A stretch of DNA of 64,000 bases, taken from positions 248,001 to 312,000 of the forward strand of contig CAYNKA010000002.1 in assembly GCA_964397655.1 (NCBI GenBank). Reading direction: 5' to 3'. This DNA is from CAYNKA01 sp964397655 (GTDB lineage Bacteria; Spirochaetota; Spirochaetia; DTKZ01). Below are positions 8,274 to 16,543 of this stretch, piece by piece. Below the pieces are notes generated by a model that saw nothing but the letters and a program-made list of their open reading frames with translations, was not told where the DNA came from and ran no database searches. The translations under genes and the position numbers were made by a program. How positions within the stretch are numbered: position 1 is the first letter of the stretch; each line of letters begins with the position of its first letter.

Positions 8274-8921
8274 CTATTCGTGCCTCATTCTTCCGAGCAG
8301 GTCGTTCTTCCCGCCTTCGGCATGGCGCCTCACGATTTTTTCAAGTCCGTCCGCGTCGGAGGCTTTCACCGCATCCAGAATTTCCTTGTGCTCCTTTGCC
8401 ATGGTATGGACGCGCTCTTCGTTGAACCCGTACTTCTTTCTGAGCGTGAGCAATAAGGCCGAATACTTGTTGTAGATTTCGAGGGCCGGTTTGTTTACCG
8501 TCTTTTCATACAGCGAGAGGTGGAATTTCCTGTCGTTCGAATAGATGTTGTCGATGTCCATGTTGTCGATCGAATCGCGGAAATTGTCGTAATGCGCTTT
8601 CATCCGGAGGAGGTTCTCCTCGGTGAAATGCGTCACGCTCGACCGGGCAAGCAATCCTTCGATCGCCGCCCTGATGTCGTAGATGCTCGCGATGAACTCG
8701 ATGCTGAGGGACAGAACCCGGGCGCCTTTGTTCGGGATGATCTCGATGAGACCTTCGCCCTGGAGCCATTGAAAGGCTTCTCGAACCGGCATATGACTGA
8801 CCTTGTACCGTTCCGCAACTTCGGCGATGGTGAGCCGGGACCCTGCCGGTATCGCGCCGGTGATGATTTCTTCCCTTAGAATATCACGCAGTTGGCTGTA
8901 CGCCGGTACACCGATCTTCAT
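8274..8921 (-). CDS. GntR-family transcriptional regulator (FCD type)
   Basis: The 215-residue protein has a winged HTH (LREEIITGAIPAGSRLTIAE then RYKVSHMPVREAFQWL) and an all-helical FCD domain of the FadR subfamily that usually binds an organic or sugar acid through a metal. The ATG at 8921 has GGAG 8 bases upstream; longer starts lack a ribosome site. It is the last gene of the 16.26-8.27 kb sugar-acid operon. A near-perfect -10 (TATAAT, minus strand, about 8950) just upstream suggests a secondary promoter. It is the best candidate to bind the shared TTGATC-TTT-GATCAA operators at 7030-7044 and 16319-16333. Confidence 0.88.
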   Translation of the reverse strand: MKIGVPAYSQLRDILREEIITGAIPAGSRLTIAEVAERYKVSHMPVREAFQWLQGEGLIEIIPNKGARVLSLSIEFIASIYDIRAAIEGLLARSSVTHFTEENLLRMKAHYDNFRDSIDNMDIDNIYSNDRKFHLSLYEKTVNKPALEIYNKYSALLLTLRKKYGFNEERVHTMAKEHKEILDAVKASDADGLEKIVRRHAEGGKNDLLGRMRHE

Positions 8922-8992
8922 CTTCGCAGCTCCGTAGTCATGGATTCGCCCCATTATACAATATATCTCCGGGATCAGGCATCCGCCGAATC

Positions 8993-9769
8993 TCAGGCTT
9001 TTTGCGCGCAATAGACATTGTCGAGAACCGCGGGAAGAAGGGCGCCTCCGTCCACCGTCAGGTTCGAGCCCGTAATGTACGAGGCCTGGTCCGAAGCGAG
9101 AAAACACACGGCATCCGCGATCTCACTCGTATTCCCCACCCTTTGAGCGGGAATCCTGGACACCATCATCCTTTCCCGTTCGGAAACGACGGCGGGGTCG
9201 GTGACCTTGATGTATCCCGGAGCGACCGAATTGACCCGTATCCCGTACGGCGCGAATTCCAATGCGGCGTGCTGGGTGAACTTGAAGAGCGCCGCCTTCG
9301 TGGGTCCGTAGACGCTCGCCATCGGGAAATTGAACACCTGATGGACGCTGGTAATGTTGATTATCGCGCCCTTCACTCCCTTTTTTATCATGTCCTTCGC
9401 CGCGAGCTGGGTACAGAAGTAAGCCCCTTTCCAATCGGTGTTCGTGATTTCCTCCCACAGTTCGGGCGGCGTTTCAAGGATGGGTTTGTACTTCGTGATC
9501 CCCGCATTGTTGACGAGGAGGTCTATTTTCCCGAATTTCCCGATGAAGGCATCGAACATAGAGGCGAGATCCTCGAGCCTGCCCACGTCGGCCTTCAGGA
9601 GAAGCGCCGTCCGGCCTTTCGCTTCGATCGCTCCGCATACCTCCCGGGCGGGCCCCTCGCTTGTGCGGTAGTTCACCCCGACATCCCAGCCGGCCTCCGC
9701 GAGGGCAAGGGCGATCGCGCTTCCGATGCCCCTTCCCGCTCCCGTAACGAGCGCAGCCTTTCCGTTCAT
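8993..9769 (-). CDS. Short-chain dehydrogenase/reductase (sugar dehydrogenase-like)
   Basis: A classical 258-residue SDR: VTGAGRGIGSA nucleotide loop at the N-terminus, LVNNAGI, the Ser of INITSVHQ, and the catalytic YGPTK. The tail GSNLTVDGGALLP is typical for FabG/glucose-dehydrogenase-like members. The ATG at 9769 overlaps the stop of the epimerase-like gene (ATGA). In a locus with dehydratases and a lactone-type hydrolase it most likely oxidises an aldose or its keto-acid derivative with NAD(P)+. The direction and substrate are inferred only from neighbours. Confidence 0.88.
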   Translation of the reverse strand: MNGKAALVTGAGRGIGSAIALALAEAGWDVGVNYRTSEGPAREVCGAIEAKGRTALLLKADVGRLEDLASMFDAFIGKFGKIDLLVNNAGITKYKPILETPPELWEEITNTDWKGAYFCTQLAAKDMIKKGVKGAIINITSVHQVFNFPMASVYGPTKAALFKFTQHAALEFAPYGIRVNSVAPGYIKVTDPAVVSERERMMVSRIPAQRVGNTSEIADAVCFLASDQASYITGSNLTVDGGALLPAVLDNVYCAQKA

Positions 9770-10758
9770 GTCTTTCCCTCCTCCCGCACTTCCTCGAGTC
9801 CCAACGTAGTGACCGCTCGAAAAACCCCGCCCCCTTCCAAGCCCATCCTGCCGGACGTCGCGGCCGGCAGGTCCATATTGAAGGCGTTGACTGCGCAGGT
9901 CTGCGGCTCCACGCAGGTGAAGCCGTCCTCCCCTTGCTTGTTCCATAACACGAGATGGCCGAAGGCCCCTTCGAATCGATAGACGATACGAAAACCGCCG
10001 CGGAGGTTCCTCAGGCCCGCTTCAAACATTCCCCCGCCCTCCGCGGCTTTCCTCTCGAGCGAGAAATGGCGAAAAATCCTTCCGGTAGTACGATTCAAGG
10101 AAAAAGTACGGACCCCTCGTTCAACGAGTTCCCCGGTAGGGAAGAACCTGCCGTTCATAAGCCATTCTTTCCCCGGCGGAACTTCGAGCACGTAATCCTC
10201 GCTTTTCGGCGTAAGGAACGAGGTATGATACCCGAACCCCATCGGCATCGGGGCCTGTCCCTGGTTTTCGACGCTGAACTCCTGGCGCACGCCGATTTCC
10301 GTTAGCAGGAAATCGAGGCGAAAAAGACAGAAATGAGGGAAAAGCCCGAGTTCATCCTTCCTCCGTCCCCAAGCAAGGCTCAAAGCGATCCGTGCACGCT
10401 CGTCGCCTTCCGCGGACGTGGAATCCACCTTCCATACCCTGTCGTGGAGAAACCCGTGCATATGGCAATTCGTTTTGGCGTCGGTAATGGGAAACCGGTA
10501 GGTCCTGCCTTCGAAGACGAAGCTTCCGTCCTCTATCCGGTTCGGGAAAAAGAGCACCGGAGTACCGAACTCGAATCGTTTCGATTTGAATTCTTTTGCG
10601 GATTCCGGTTCCCGCAGGATGCGGACGTCTCGAGGCTTGTGCCGGAGTCGGATGAGATTCGATCCCCGTTCGGGCAGGACCACGGCCTCATAGAACGAAT
10701 TCGAGAAGGCGATGCCGGTGGTGTCGAGATAGCTTCTCTCTTCGATCGTCGGGTTCAT
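9766..10758 (-). CDS. Aldose 1-epimerase-like protein (GalM superfamily)
   Basis: The 330-residue protein has galactose-mutarotase-fold landmarks: an early EAVVLPERGSNLIRLRH strand region, the substrate His in NCHMHGFLHDRVW, FGYHTSFL, and a late FTCVEPQTCAVNAFN containing the putative catalytic Glu. The start is the ATG at 10758, one base from the DgoD-like gene's stop. The superfamily interconverts sugar anomers or just binds sugars. Here it may supply the correct anomer to the SDRs. Family membership is fairly safe; the sugar is not identifiable. Confidence 0.78.
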   Translation of the reverse strand: MNPTIEERSYLDTTGIAFSNSFYEAVVLPERGSNLIRLRHKPRDVRILREPESAKEFKSKRFEFGTPVLFFPNRIEDGSFVFEGRTYRFPITDAKTNCHMHGFLHDRVWKVDSTSAEGDERARIALSLAWGRRKDELGLFPHFCLFRLDFLLTEIGVRQEFSVENQGQAPMPMGFGYHTSFLTPKSEDYVLEVPPGKEWLMNGRFFPTGELVERGVRTFSLNRTTGRIFRHFSLERKAAEGGGMFEAGLRNLRGGFRIVYRFEGAFGHLVLWNKQGEDGFTCVEPQTCAVNAFNMDLPAATSGRMGLEGGGVFRAVTTLGLEEVREEGKT

Positions 10759-10759
10759 G

Positions 10760-11911
10760 TCACCAATCCGCCACCGAACCGTCCTCGTGGTACACGATCG
10801 GCGTCGACCAATCACCCGCATAGGACCTTTCCAGCATTTCCCTTTCATCCACTTCGATCCCCAGTCCCGGAGCCCGTGGCACGTCGATGAAGCCGTCCTT
10901 CACCGAAAAGGGCGTTTTCAGGAGCCCTTGCCCCAGGTCGCTCAGGTCCGCGGTCACGGGATGTTCCTGGATCAGGAAATTCGGGCTCGCGGCGTCGATC
11001 TGAAGGCAGGCTGCAAGAGAAATCGGCCCCAGAGGATTGTGAGGGGCCAGCACGACGCCGCAGGCTTCCGCCATCGAGGCGATTTTCAGAATCTCGAGGA
11101 TTCCGCCGGCATGGCAGGCGTCGGGCTGGATCACCGAAACCGCGTTCGCGGCGAGAATGTCCCGGAAGCCCCACTTCGTGAAGGATCTTTCGCCGGTGGC
11201 GAGGGGAATGCTCGTGGAAAGCGAAAGCTTTTTGAGCCCCTCGAGGTTTTCGGGCGGACAGGGTTCTTCGATGAACATAGGGTAATAAGGCTCCAGTTCC
11301 TTGGCGAACCGCGCCGCCATGGCGGGGCTCACCCGCCCGTGGAAATCGATGGCCAGATCGACTCCCGCTCCGATCGCCTCCCGGACGCGGGCGAAGCGTT
11401 CCACGTGCGCGTCAACCGCCGCCTTGGTCTCGATGAAACCAATCGGGGGGATTATCGAATATTTCAGCGCCGTATACCCTTCTCCGGCCCTTTTTTTCGC
11501 GAGGTCGATCATTTCCTCGACGGTGTTGCCGCCCTTGATCGCGGAGGGTTTGATATGGGTGTACATGCGGATCCTGTCTCGGCATTTCCCGCCGAGCATT
11601 TCATAAACCGGTAGTCCGAAAAACTTTCCCTTGATGTCCCAGAGCGCCTGCTCGATCCCGCTTATCGCGCTCATGAGGATCGGCCCCCCGCGATAATACG
11701 AGTTCTTGTACATGACCTGCCAGTGATGCTCGATCGTGAACGGGTCTTTGCCGACGAGGTAATCCGCAAATTCATCCACCGCGGCCGCGACGGTCCTCGA
11801 CCGTCCTTCGACGACGGGTTCTCCGTAACCGACGACTCCCTCGTCGGTCGTCATCTTGAGAAAAAGCCAGCGCGGCTTCACATGATAGGTTTTCAATCCG
11901 GTGATTTTCAT
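10760..11911 (-). CDS. dgoD: D-galactonate dehydratase-like enzyme (DgoD family)
   Basis: The 383-residue protein matches E. coli DgoD in length and layout: MKITGLKTYHVKPRWLFLKM at the start, GYGEPVVEGR, FYRGGPILMSAI-like YYRGGPILMSAISG, DFHGRVSP, FIEEPCPPE, ATGERS, PDACHAGG, APHNPLGPI and a C-terminal YHEDGSVADW that parallels the DgoD end. The Asp-Glu-Glu metal ligands and both catalytic His residues (in DFHGR and APHNP) are present. DgoD converts D-galactonate to 2-keto-3-deoxygalactonate. The start at 11911 overlaps the UlaG-like stop (ATGA). No kinase or KDPGal aldolase is nearby, so the lower pathway must be encoded elsewhere. The exact aldonate remains uncertain. Confidence 0.85.
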   Translation of the reverse strand: MKITGLKTYHVKPRWLFLKMTTDEGVVGYGEPVVEGRSRTVAAAVDEFADYLVGKDPFTIEHHWQVMYKNSYYRGGPILMSAISGIEQALWDIKGKFFGLPVYEMLGGKCRDRIRMYTHIKPSAIKGGNTVEEMIDLAKKRAGEGYTALKYSIIPPIGFIETKAAVDAHVERFARVREAIGAGVDLAIDFHGRVSPAMAARFAKELEPYYPMFIEEPCPPENLEGLKKLSLSTSIPLATGERSFTKWGFRDILAANAVSVIQPDACHAGGILEILKIASMAEACGVVLAPHNPLGPISLAACLQIDAASPNFLIQEHPVTADLSDLGQGLLKTPFSVKDGFIDVPRAPGLGIEVDEREMLERSYAGDWSTPIVYHEDGSVADW

Positions 11912-12624
11912 GAAAGGAGTTCTCCGCAGTCCAACGGCCTGCAATACTCAAGCATACGGACCTTGATTGCATCATTATTCATGGTATCGAGGAACGAACC
12001 GGGGTCGAAGCTCCCGGCGAACATACCCCAATGCATGGGGATTGCTACCTTCGGGTTCACTCTTCTCGCGAACCGGGCGGCTTCCTCGCCGTTCATATTG
12101 TTTCCCTTGCCGTTCACGCAGACGAAAAGCAGATCGACCGGGAGGTCCACGTCGCCGAAGATATCCTCGCCGTAGAGGGTATCCCCGCTGACGTAGATCC
12201 TGACGCCGTCCATATCGAACAGCACGCCGATCGGGCTCGGATCCGAATGAATCGCCTTCACGGCCTTGATGCGGACTCCCTTCGTCGTCCATTCCGTGCC
12301 GCGGTCGAAAAGAACCAAATTGTGGAACTCGGAGTAATCCATCCTCAAATCGTAATAAACGGAAGAAGGGCTGAGAACGTCCGTGCCGCTACTTCCCGAG
12401 AGGAGGGCGGCGAGCGTTTCCTTGTCCGCGTGATCGGTGTGGGCATGGGTGAGCGCGAGCACGTCCGGGGCCGCGGAAAGAAACCGCCGTTCGACCGGAA
12501 CGAGTCGTCTAAAGGCATCTCCCCTCGAAGCCCTCAGCGAGTCGGATAGATAAGGATCGATCATCAGAGAGCAATCCCTTCCTTCGAAGAGGAATCCCCC
12601 CTGACCGAGCCAGGTGATCTTCAA
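11908..12624 (-). CDS. UlaG-like metallo-hydrolase (possible sugar lactonase)
   Basis: The 238-residue protein begins MKITWLGQGGFLFEG and carries THAHTDHAD (H-x-H-x-D-H), VSGDTLYG and IPMHWGMF, the metal ligands of the metallo-beta-lactamase fold. Length and motifs fit the UlaG/YtnP-like branch, whose best-known member opens L-ascorbate-6-phosphate lactone. In an operon with an aldose epimerase, SDRs and an aldonate dehydratase, hydrolysis of an aldonolactone to the aldonate is the most economical role. That substrate is inference. It is cytoplasmic (no signal peptide). Confidence 0.8.
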   Translation of the reverse strand: MKITWLGQGGFLFEGRDCSLMIDPYLSDSLRASRGDAFRRLVPVERRFLSAAPDVLALTHAHTDHADKETLAALLSGSSGTDVLSPSSVYYDLRMDYSEFHNLVLFDRGTEWTTKGVRIKAVKAIHSDPSPIGVLFDMDGVRIYVSGDTLYGEDIFGDVDLPVDLLFVCVNGKGNNMNGEEAARFARRVNPKVAIPMHWGMFAGSFDPGSFLDTMNNDAIKVRMLEYCRPLDCGELLS

Positions 12625-12637
12625 GTCGTTCCCTCCG

Positions 12638-13402
12638 TCAACGCATGTAAAGTCCGCCGTTCACGTCGAGCGTTGCTCCCGTGATGTACCCCGCTTCCCC
12701 GCTCGCGAGGAAAACGACCGCCCAACCGATGTCTTCAACCGAACCGAGTGCCCCGATGGGTATGCTCTTCAGGACGCGTTCCAACCGGGAGGAACCGGTT
12801 GCACCGAGAATCCCTTCAACCTGATCCGTCATATGAACCCCGGGAGCGATTGCGTTCACCGTGATACCATAGGGAGCGAGGGATCGTGCGAGCGTTTTCG
12901 TGAATCCGAGCTGCCCTCCCTTCGTCGCGGCGTAGTGGACCTGTCCGTACAAGGCCCCCTGCTCGCCCACGACCGAGGAAATTTGAATGATCCTGCCGTA
13001 CTTCCTCTCCTTCATGATTTCCGCCGCGTACTTCGCGCAGAGGAAATTGCCGGTGAGATTGCTGCGGATGATACGTTCCCATTCTTCGACGGACAGCGTA
13101 GTGATGTCTTGATCGCTGTTGATTCCCGCGTTGTTTACCAGGATATCGAGTCCGCCGAACTCTTTCCGGACCACGGCGAATATTCCTTTGACGTCCTCTT
13201 CACTCCCGACATCACCCTGGATCACCGAGGCTTTTCTCCCCAGCTTTCGGATTTTCTCAACAGTCGACAACGCCTTTTCTTCGGATCCCAGATAATTAAC
13301 CGCGATGTCGGCTCCGGCTGCCGCGAGGCAAAGGGCTATCCCCTTCCCCAGCCCCCGGGAGGCTCCCGTCACGAGAGCGGTCTTTCCCTTCAAATCGAAC
13401 AT
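12638..13402 (-). CDS. Short-chain dehydrogenase/reductase (FabG-like)
   Basis: A 254-residue classical SDR with VTGASRGLGKG, LVNNAGI, ISSVVGEQ and catalytic YAATKGG. The sequence is FabG-like throughout and ends GATLDVNGGLYMR. It follows the TRAP binding-protein gene across a hairpin and precedes the UlaG-like gene by 13 bases. With the second SDR of the operon it may oxidise the imported sugar or a pathway intermediate. A housekeeping 3-oxoacyl-ACP reductase role is unlikely in this context but cannot be excluded. Confidence 0.88.
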   Translation of the reverse strand: MFDLKGKTALVTGASRGLGKGIALCLAAAGADIAVNYLGSEEKALSTVEKIRKLGRKASVIQGDVGSEEDVKGIFAVVRKEFGGLDILVNNAGINSDQDITTLSVEEWERIIRSNLTGNFLCAKYAAEIMKERKYGRIIQISSVVGEQGALYGQVHYAATKGGQLGFTKTLARSLAPYGITVNAIAPGVHMTDQVEGILGATGSSRLERVLKSIPIGALGSVEDIGWAVVFLASGEAGYITGATLDVNGGLYMR

Positions 13403-13431
13403 TTACCGATTTCCTTTTCCCCGGAAATACA

Positions 13432-13450
13432 GGGCGGCCTTTGGCCGCCC
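13432..13450 (-). other. Intercistronic hairpin after dctP
   Basis: A perfect 8-bp GC stem (GGGCGGCC/GGCCGCCC, loop TTT) lies between dctP and the downstream SDR gene. On the minus strand it is not followed by a U-run, so it is more likely an mRNA-stabilising or pausing element that keeps dctP expression above the distal genes than a full terminator. Confidence 0.6.
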
Positions 13451-13458
13451 CGCCGACC

Positions 13459-14475
13459 TCATTTGCCCAACGCGATGATCTTCTTCAATTCGTTCTCGAC
13501 CTTTGCGCCTTTGGCGTAGTCGGTCCAATACGGCGTGAACAGATCGATAACCTCCTGCGGGTTCTCGAATTTCGTGAGGACCGCACCGGCGAGCTTGAGC
13601 TTGTCGTATAATTCCTTGTCCTGCGCGATCGCCTTCGCGCGTTGTTCGGCGACGATGGCCTTCAAAGAATCCGCCATGACGACCTGATCTTCCTTGGAGA
13701 AGGCTTTCCAGGTCCTTTCGCTGATCGTCGGCCCCACCACGGAGAAAATGTGCTTCGAGTCGCAGACGTATTTCGCGATCTTGTAGAAATCCTGTTTATA
13801 GATGGCCTCGGGCCCGGATTCCATTGCGTCGACGACCCCCGAGGAAAGCGCGGTATACACGTCGCCCCACGGAATCGGGGTCGGGTTCATGCCCAGGGTC
13901 TTGAAGGTGTCCATGTAGATCTTCGCCTCGGGGGAACGCATCTTGATGTTCTTGCAATCGGCGACTTTCGTGATGGAAGTTTTCGTCGCGAAATTCCTGA
14001 AACCGTTCCAGAACCACCCGAGTGGCCTCATGTTCTTGGCGGCGGCGAGCTTATCTCCGAGGCCTTTCCCGACTTCACCGTCGATGACCTTCTCTGCATG
14101 TTCATAGCCTTGAAAAATGAAGGGAAGAGCGAGAAGCCCGAATTCGGGAAGAACCGTGCTCATCATGGACGTATCGCCGAGGGTGATCTGAAGGACGTCG
14201 AGTTGGACAGCTTCCATCATCTCTCTCAGGTTTCCGAGCTGATTGGCGGGATAGACCTCGATCTTGATCCTGCCGTTGGTCTTCTTACCGACATCATCTG
14301 CCCACTTCACGGAATAGACGTGGACGAGATGATCGACCGCGTTCTGATGACCGTATTTCAGGACGACCGGTTTGTCGGAAGCCGCTTTCGCGGGACTCGG
14401 GCTTTCCTTGCTTCCGCCTGCGTAAAGCGAAACGGTGAAAAGCGCAACCGTCAAAACACACAGAACTCTTTTCAT
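13459..14475 (-). CDS. dctP: TRAP transporter solute-binding protein (DctP family)
   Basis: The 338-residue protein has a signal peptide ending SLYAGGSKES and a DctP-type mature domain. KMRSPEAKIYMDTFKTLG contains the conserved Arg that salt-bridges the substrate carboxylate, and IPWGDVYTALSSGVVDAMES is the family signature. It captures an acidic solute in the periplasm for the DctQM membrane complex. In this operon the ligand is probably a sugar acid (aldonate or uronate). It lies 19 bases downstream of dctM. Confidence 0.93.
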   Translation of the reverse strand: MKRVLCVLTVALFTVSLYAGGSKESPSPAKAASDKPVVLKYGHQNAVDHLVHVYSVKWADDVGKKTNGRIKIEVYPANQLGNLREMMEAVQLDVLQITLGDTSMMSTVLPEFGLLALPFIFQGYEHAEKVIDGEVGKGLGDKLAAAKNMRPLGWFWNGFRNFATKTSITKVADCKNIKMRSPEAKIYMDTFKTLGMNPTPIPWGDVYTALSSGVVDAMESGPEAIYKQDFYKIAKYVCDSKHIFSVVGPTISERTWKAFSKEDQVVMADSLKAIVAEQRAKAIAQDKELYDKLKLAGAVLTKFENPQEVIDLFTPYWTDYAKGAKVENELKKIIALGK

Positions 14476-14494
14476 GGCTTACCTCCTAAAGCGT

Positions 14495-15769
14495 TTATTT
14501 CAAGAAATACCTTGGAACCAAGGTAAATATCTCCGGGATAAAAACCGCCACGAGAATTATCCCGAGGATGATCCAGATGAATGGCCAGATCGTCACCACC
14601 ACTTTTTCGAACGGTGTATTGTCCACGCTTGAGACGATGTACAGGAGCATTCCGACCGGCGGAGTCAGTCCGCCGAGGACTAGCGTAATGACGATGACCA
14701 GGGCGAAATGAAGAGGATCGAAGCCGTATTTCCCAATCAGGGGGGCGAATACCGGGACAAGCATGAGCATCGCCGCAGTCGGATCGATGAACATCCCTAC
14801 GATGAACAGGACGGCTATGATGATGAGGAGAATCACGTAGGGATTGCTCGATGCAGCCTCAAGCAGGGACAAAACAACGGTGGGAAGGTTCTCACGGGCC
14901 AGGATATAGCTTACCATGGCGGCCATCGCGATAATCAGCATGGGAACAACGGTCGAAATGACCGCGTTCAGGAGTATTCCTTCAAGTGATTTCCAGTTAA
15001 TCTTTTTCTTCATGAATCCGTAGATCAATCCGTAGACGACTGCGATGACGCCCGCCTCGGTCGCCGTGAAGACGCCGGAAAGAATTCCGCCCATGATAAT
15101 AATGGGCATGAGCAGTGCCCAGAAAGCCCCCTTGAAGCCGGCGGCGACCTCACGAACACGGGCTCGAGGCGTCGATGGGAAGCCGTGCCTGCGAGCGTAC
15201 AGGTAACTTAAAATCATGAATCCGAGACCGGACAGGATACCGGGTACTATTCCTCCGAGGAACAGTTTCGCTACCGAGATATTCGTGATGCTCGAATAGA
15301 TTATCATCATGATGCTCGGAGGAATGATAGGTCCAAGGGCCGCCGTGGATGCGACAAGCGAAACGGCGAAACCCTCGTCATACCCGTCTTCCTTCAGAGT
15401 TCTGACCATAAGCCCGCCGATGGCCGACGCATCGGCATTCGCTGATCCGGAGATTCCAGCCATCAACATTCCCGCGAGGACCGTGCTTTGAGCAAGCCCC
15501 CCTTTAATATGACCAACCAGCGTTTTCGAGAAATCAACGAGAATTTTCGTGATGCCTGCCTCATTCATGAGGTGTCCGGCAAGCATGAAGAAGGGAATGG
15601 CCATCAAGGAAAACGAATCCACGGTCGTGAATATTTTTTGCGCCAATACCAGCCCCGGAAGATTCGAATTGCTGAGGATTGCGAACATGGAGGAGACGCC
15701 CATCCCAAAGGCGATCGGCGTTCCCAGAATGAGAAGAATGCCGAAGGTTATCAATACGATCGCGATCAT
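14495..15769 (-). CDS. dctM: TRAP transporter large permease (DctM)
   Basis: The 424-residue protein has about twelve membrane spans and begins MIAIVLITFGILLILGTPIA, typical of DctM. GLTPPVGMLLYIVSS near the C-terminus and GPIIPPSIMMIIYSS in the middle are the two re-entrant-loop motifs of the Na+-coupled transport domain. It forms the Na+/substrate channel. The start overlaps the dctQ stop (ATGA at 15766-15769). Confidence 0.95.
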   Translation of the reverse strand: MIAIVLITFGILLILGTPIAFGMGVSSMFAILSNSNLPGLVLAQKIFTTVDSFSLMAIPFFMLAGHLMNEAGITKILVDFSKTLVGHIKGGLAQSTVLAGMLMAGISGSANADASAIGGLMVRTLKEDGYDEGFAVSLVASTAALGPIIPPSIMMIIYSSITNISVAKLFLGGIVPGILSGLGFMILSYLYARRHGFPSTPRARVREVAAGFKGAFWALLMPIIIMGGILSGVFTATEAGVIAVVYGLIYGFMKKKINWKSLEGILLNAVISTVVPMLIIAMAAMVSYILARENLPTVVLSLLEAASSNPYVILLIIIAVLFIVGMFIDPTAAMLMLVPVFAPLIGKYGFDPLHFALVIVITLVLGGLTPPVGMLLYIVSSVDNTPFEKVVVTIWPFIWIILGIILVAVFIPEIFTLVPRYFLK

Positions 15770-16257
15770 GGCTTTCCGGCCTCCTTCTCCGTCGATTTCC
15801 TGTCTCTATTGCCGAACAACGCCTCTAAGGAGACGAGTACGAGCAAGGCCGCTCCTACGGGTTGCGCTGAATAGATGTAATTCATCGGGATTTCGATTCC
15901 CGCTGCAATCGTTTCGGTAGACCGGAAAACGAGATCCAAGCTCTTCATGCACCAGTAGCTGCCAAATGCGGCAATGAGCGCAAGATTCATGATTTTCAAA
16001 CCTTTTTGCAGACGAAGAGGCATCCATTTCAGGACCATGTCGAAGGCGATGTGAACGTTCATCCTCATTGCAAGAGGGGTCCCCAACATGATCATCCAGA
16101 TAAATAAATATCTCGCGACCTGCTCGGACCACGTCAGGGGTGAATGGAAAATGTAACGCGCAACGACCTGCAAGACTACGATCAGCGTAAAAACGCTGAG
16201 AAGAACGACAAGGATTTTTTTATTCAATACCATGACCGCGTCCAGAAGCTTTCTCAC
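15766..16257 (-). CDS. dctQ: TRAP transporter small permease (DctQ)
   Basis: The small permease has four membrane spans and motifs LTWSEQVARYLFIWMIMLGT and MRMNVHIAFDMVL typical for DctQ. Two GTG codons are possible starts: the one at 16263 is only 1 base from AGGAGG, whereas the GTG at 16257 has a 7-base spacer, so I choose the latter (163 residues). It is the first gene of the nine-gene sugar-acid operon. The base composition of dctQ and dctM looks more AT-rich than the neighbours, which may hint at a separate origin. Confidence 0.9.
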   Translation of the reverse strand: MRKLLDAVMVLNKKILVVLLSVFTLIVVLQVVARYIFHSPLTWSEQVARYLFIWMIMLGTPLAMRMNVHIAFDMVLKWMPLRLQKGLKIMNLALIAAFGSYWCMKSLDLVFRSTETIAAGIEIPMNYIYSAQPVGAALLVLVSLEALFGNRDRKSTEKEAGKP

Positions 16258-16318
16258 ATTCACGCCTCCTCTTTCCGGATTGCAAACCCTGTAAAACTAT
16301 TTTGGAAGATTCTGGTTT

Positions 16319-16374
16319 TTGATCAAAGATCATTGATATAGAATCAGGGTAAATCCTGATTTCAGGATTGTCAA
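16319..16374 (-). promoter_or_regulatory. Promoter and GntR-type operator of the TRAP/sugar-acid operon
   Basis: On the minus strand TTGACA (16369-16374) is followed by a spacer containing the inverted repeat ATCCTGA-AA-TCAGGAT (16353-16368) and then, about 40 bases from TTGACA, by ATGATC-TTT-GATCAA (16319-16333). The -10 is weak (TTACCC region), suggesting activation or a degenerate box. The last element is identical in 14 of 15 bases to the operator before the dehydratase gene at 7030-7044 and flanked by the same ATATCA and AAA bases. The two operons are therefore probably co-regulated. Confidence 0.75.
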
Positions 16375-16488
16375 GCGAAAAGTGTCGCCAGCTTTCCTCC
16401 CCACCCCTCGCCGCATCCGCACGGCGAGCCTCGTCGCCTGCTCCGGTTGACCGCCCCCGCAAACCATGCTTCGCCGCATTTTCCCCTC

Positions 16489-16517
16489 TTGACAACCGCT
16501 CTCCCGTCGTGTATAGT
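16489..16517 (+). promoter_or_regulatory. Promoter of the pyrimidine leader and UMP synthase gene
   Basis: Perfect TTGACA (16489-16494), a 17-base spacer and TATAGT (16512-16517) form the strongest-looking housekeeping promoter in the window. The predicted start near 16524 leaves a leader of about 208 nt before the UMP synthase gene, containing a small ORF and an intrinsic terminator. The region 16375-16488 between this promoter and the divergent TRAP promoter shows nothing recognisable. Confidence 0.85.
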
Positions 16518-16543
16518 CACGAAAATTTATCGAGTGGAGTTTC

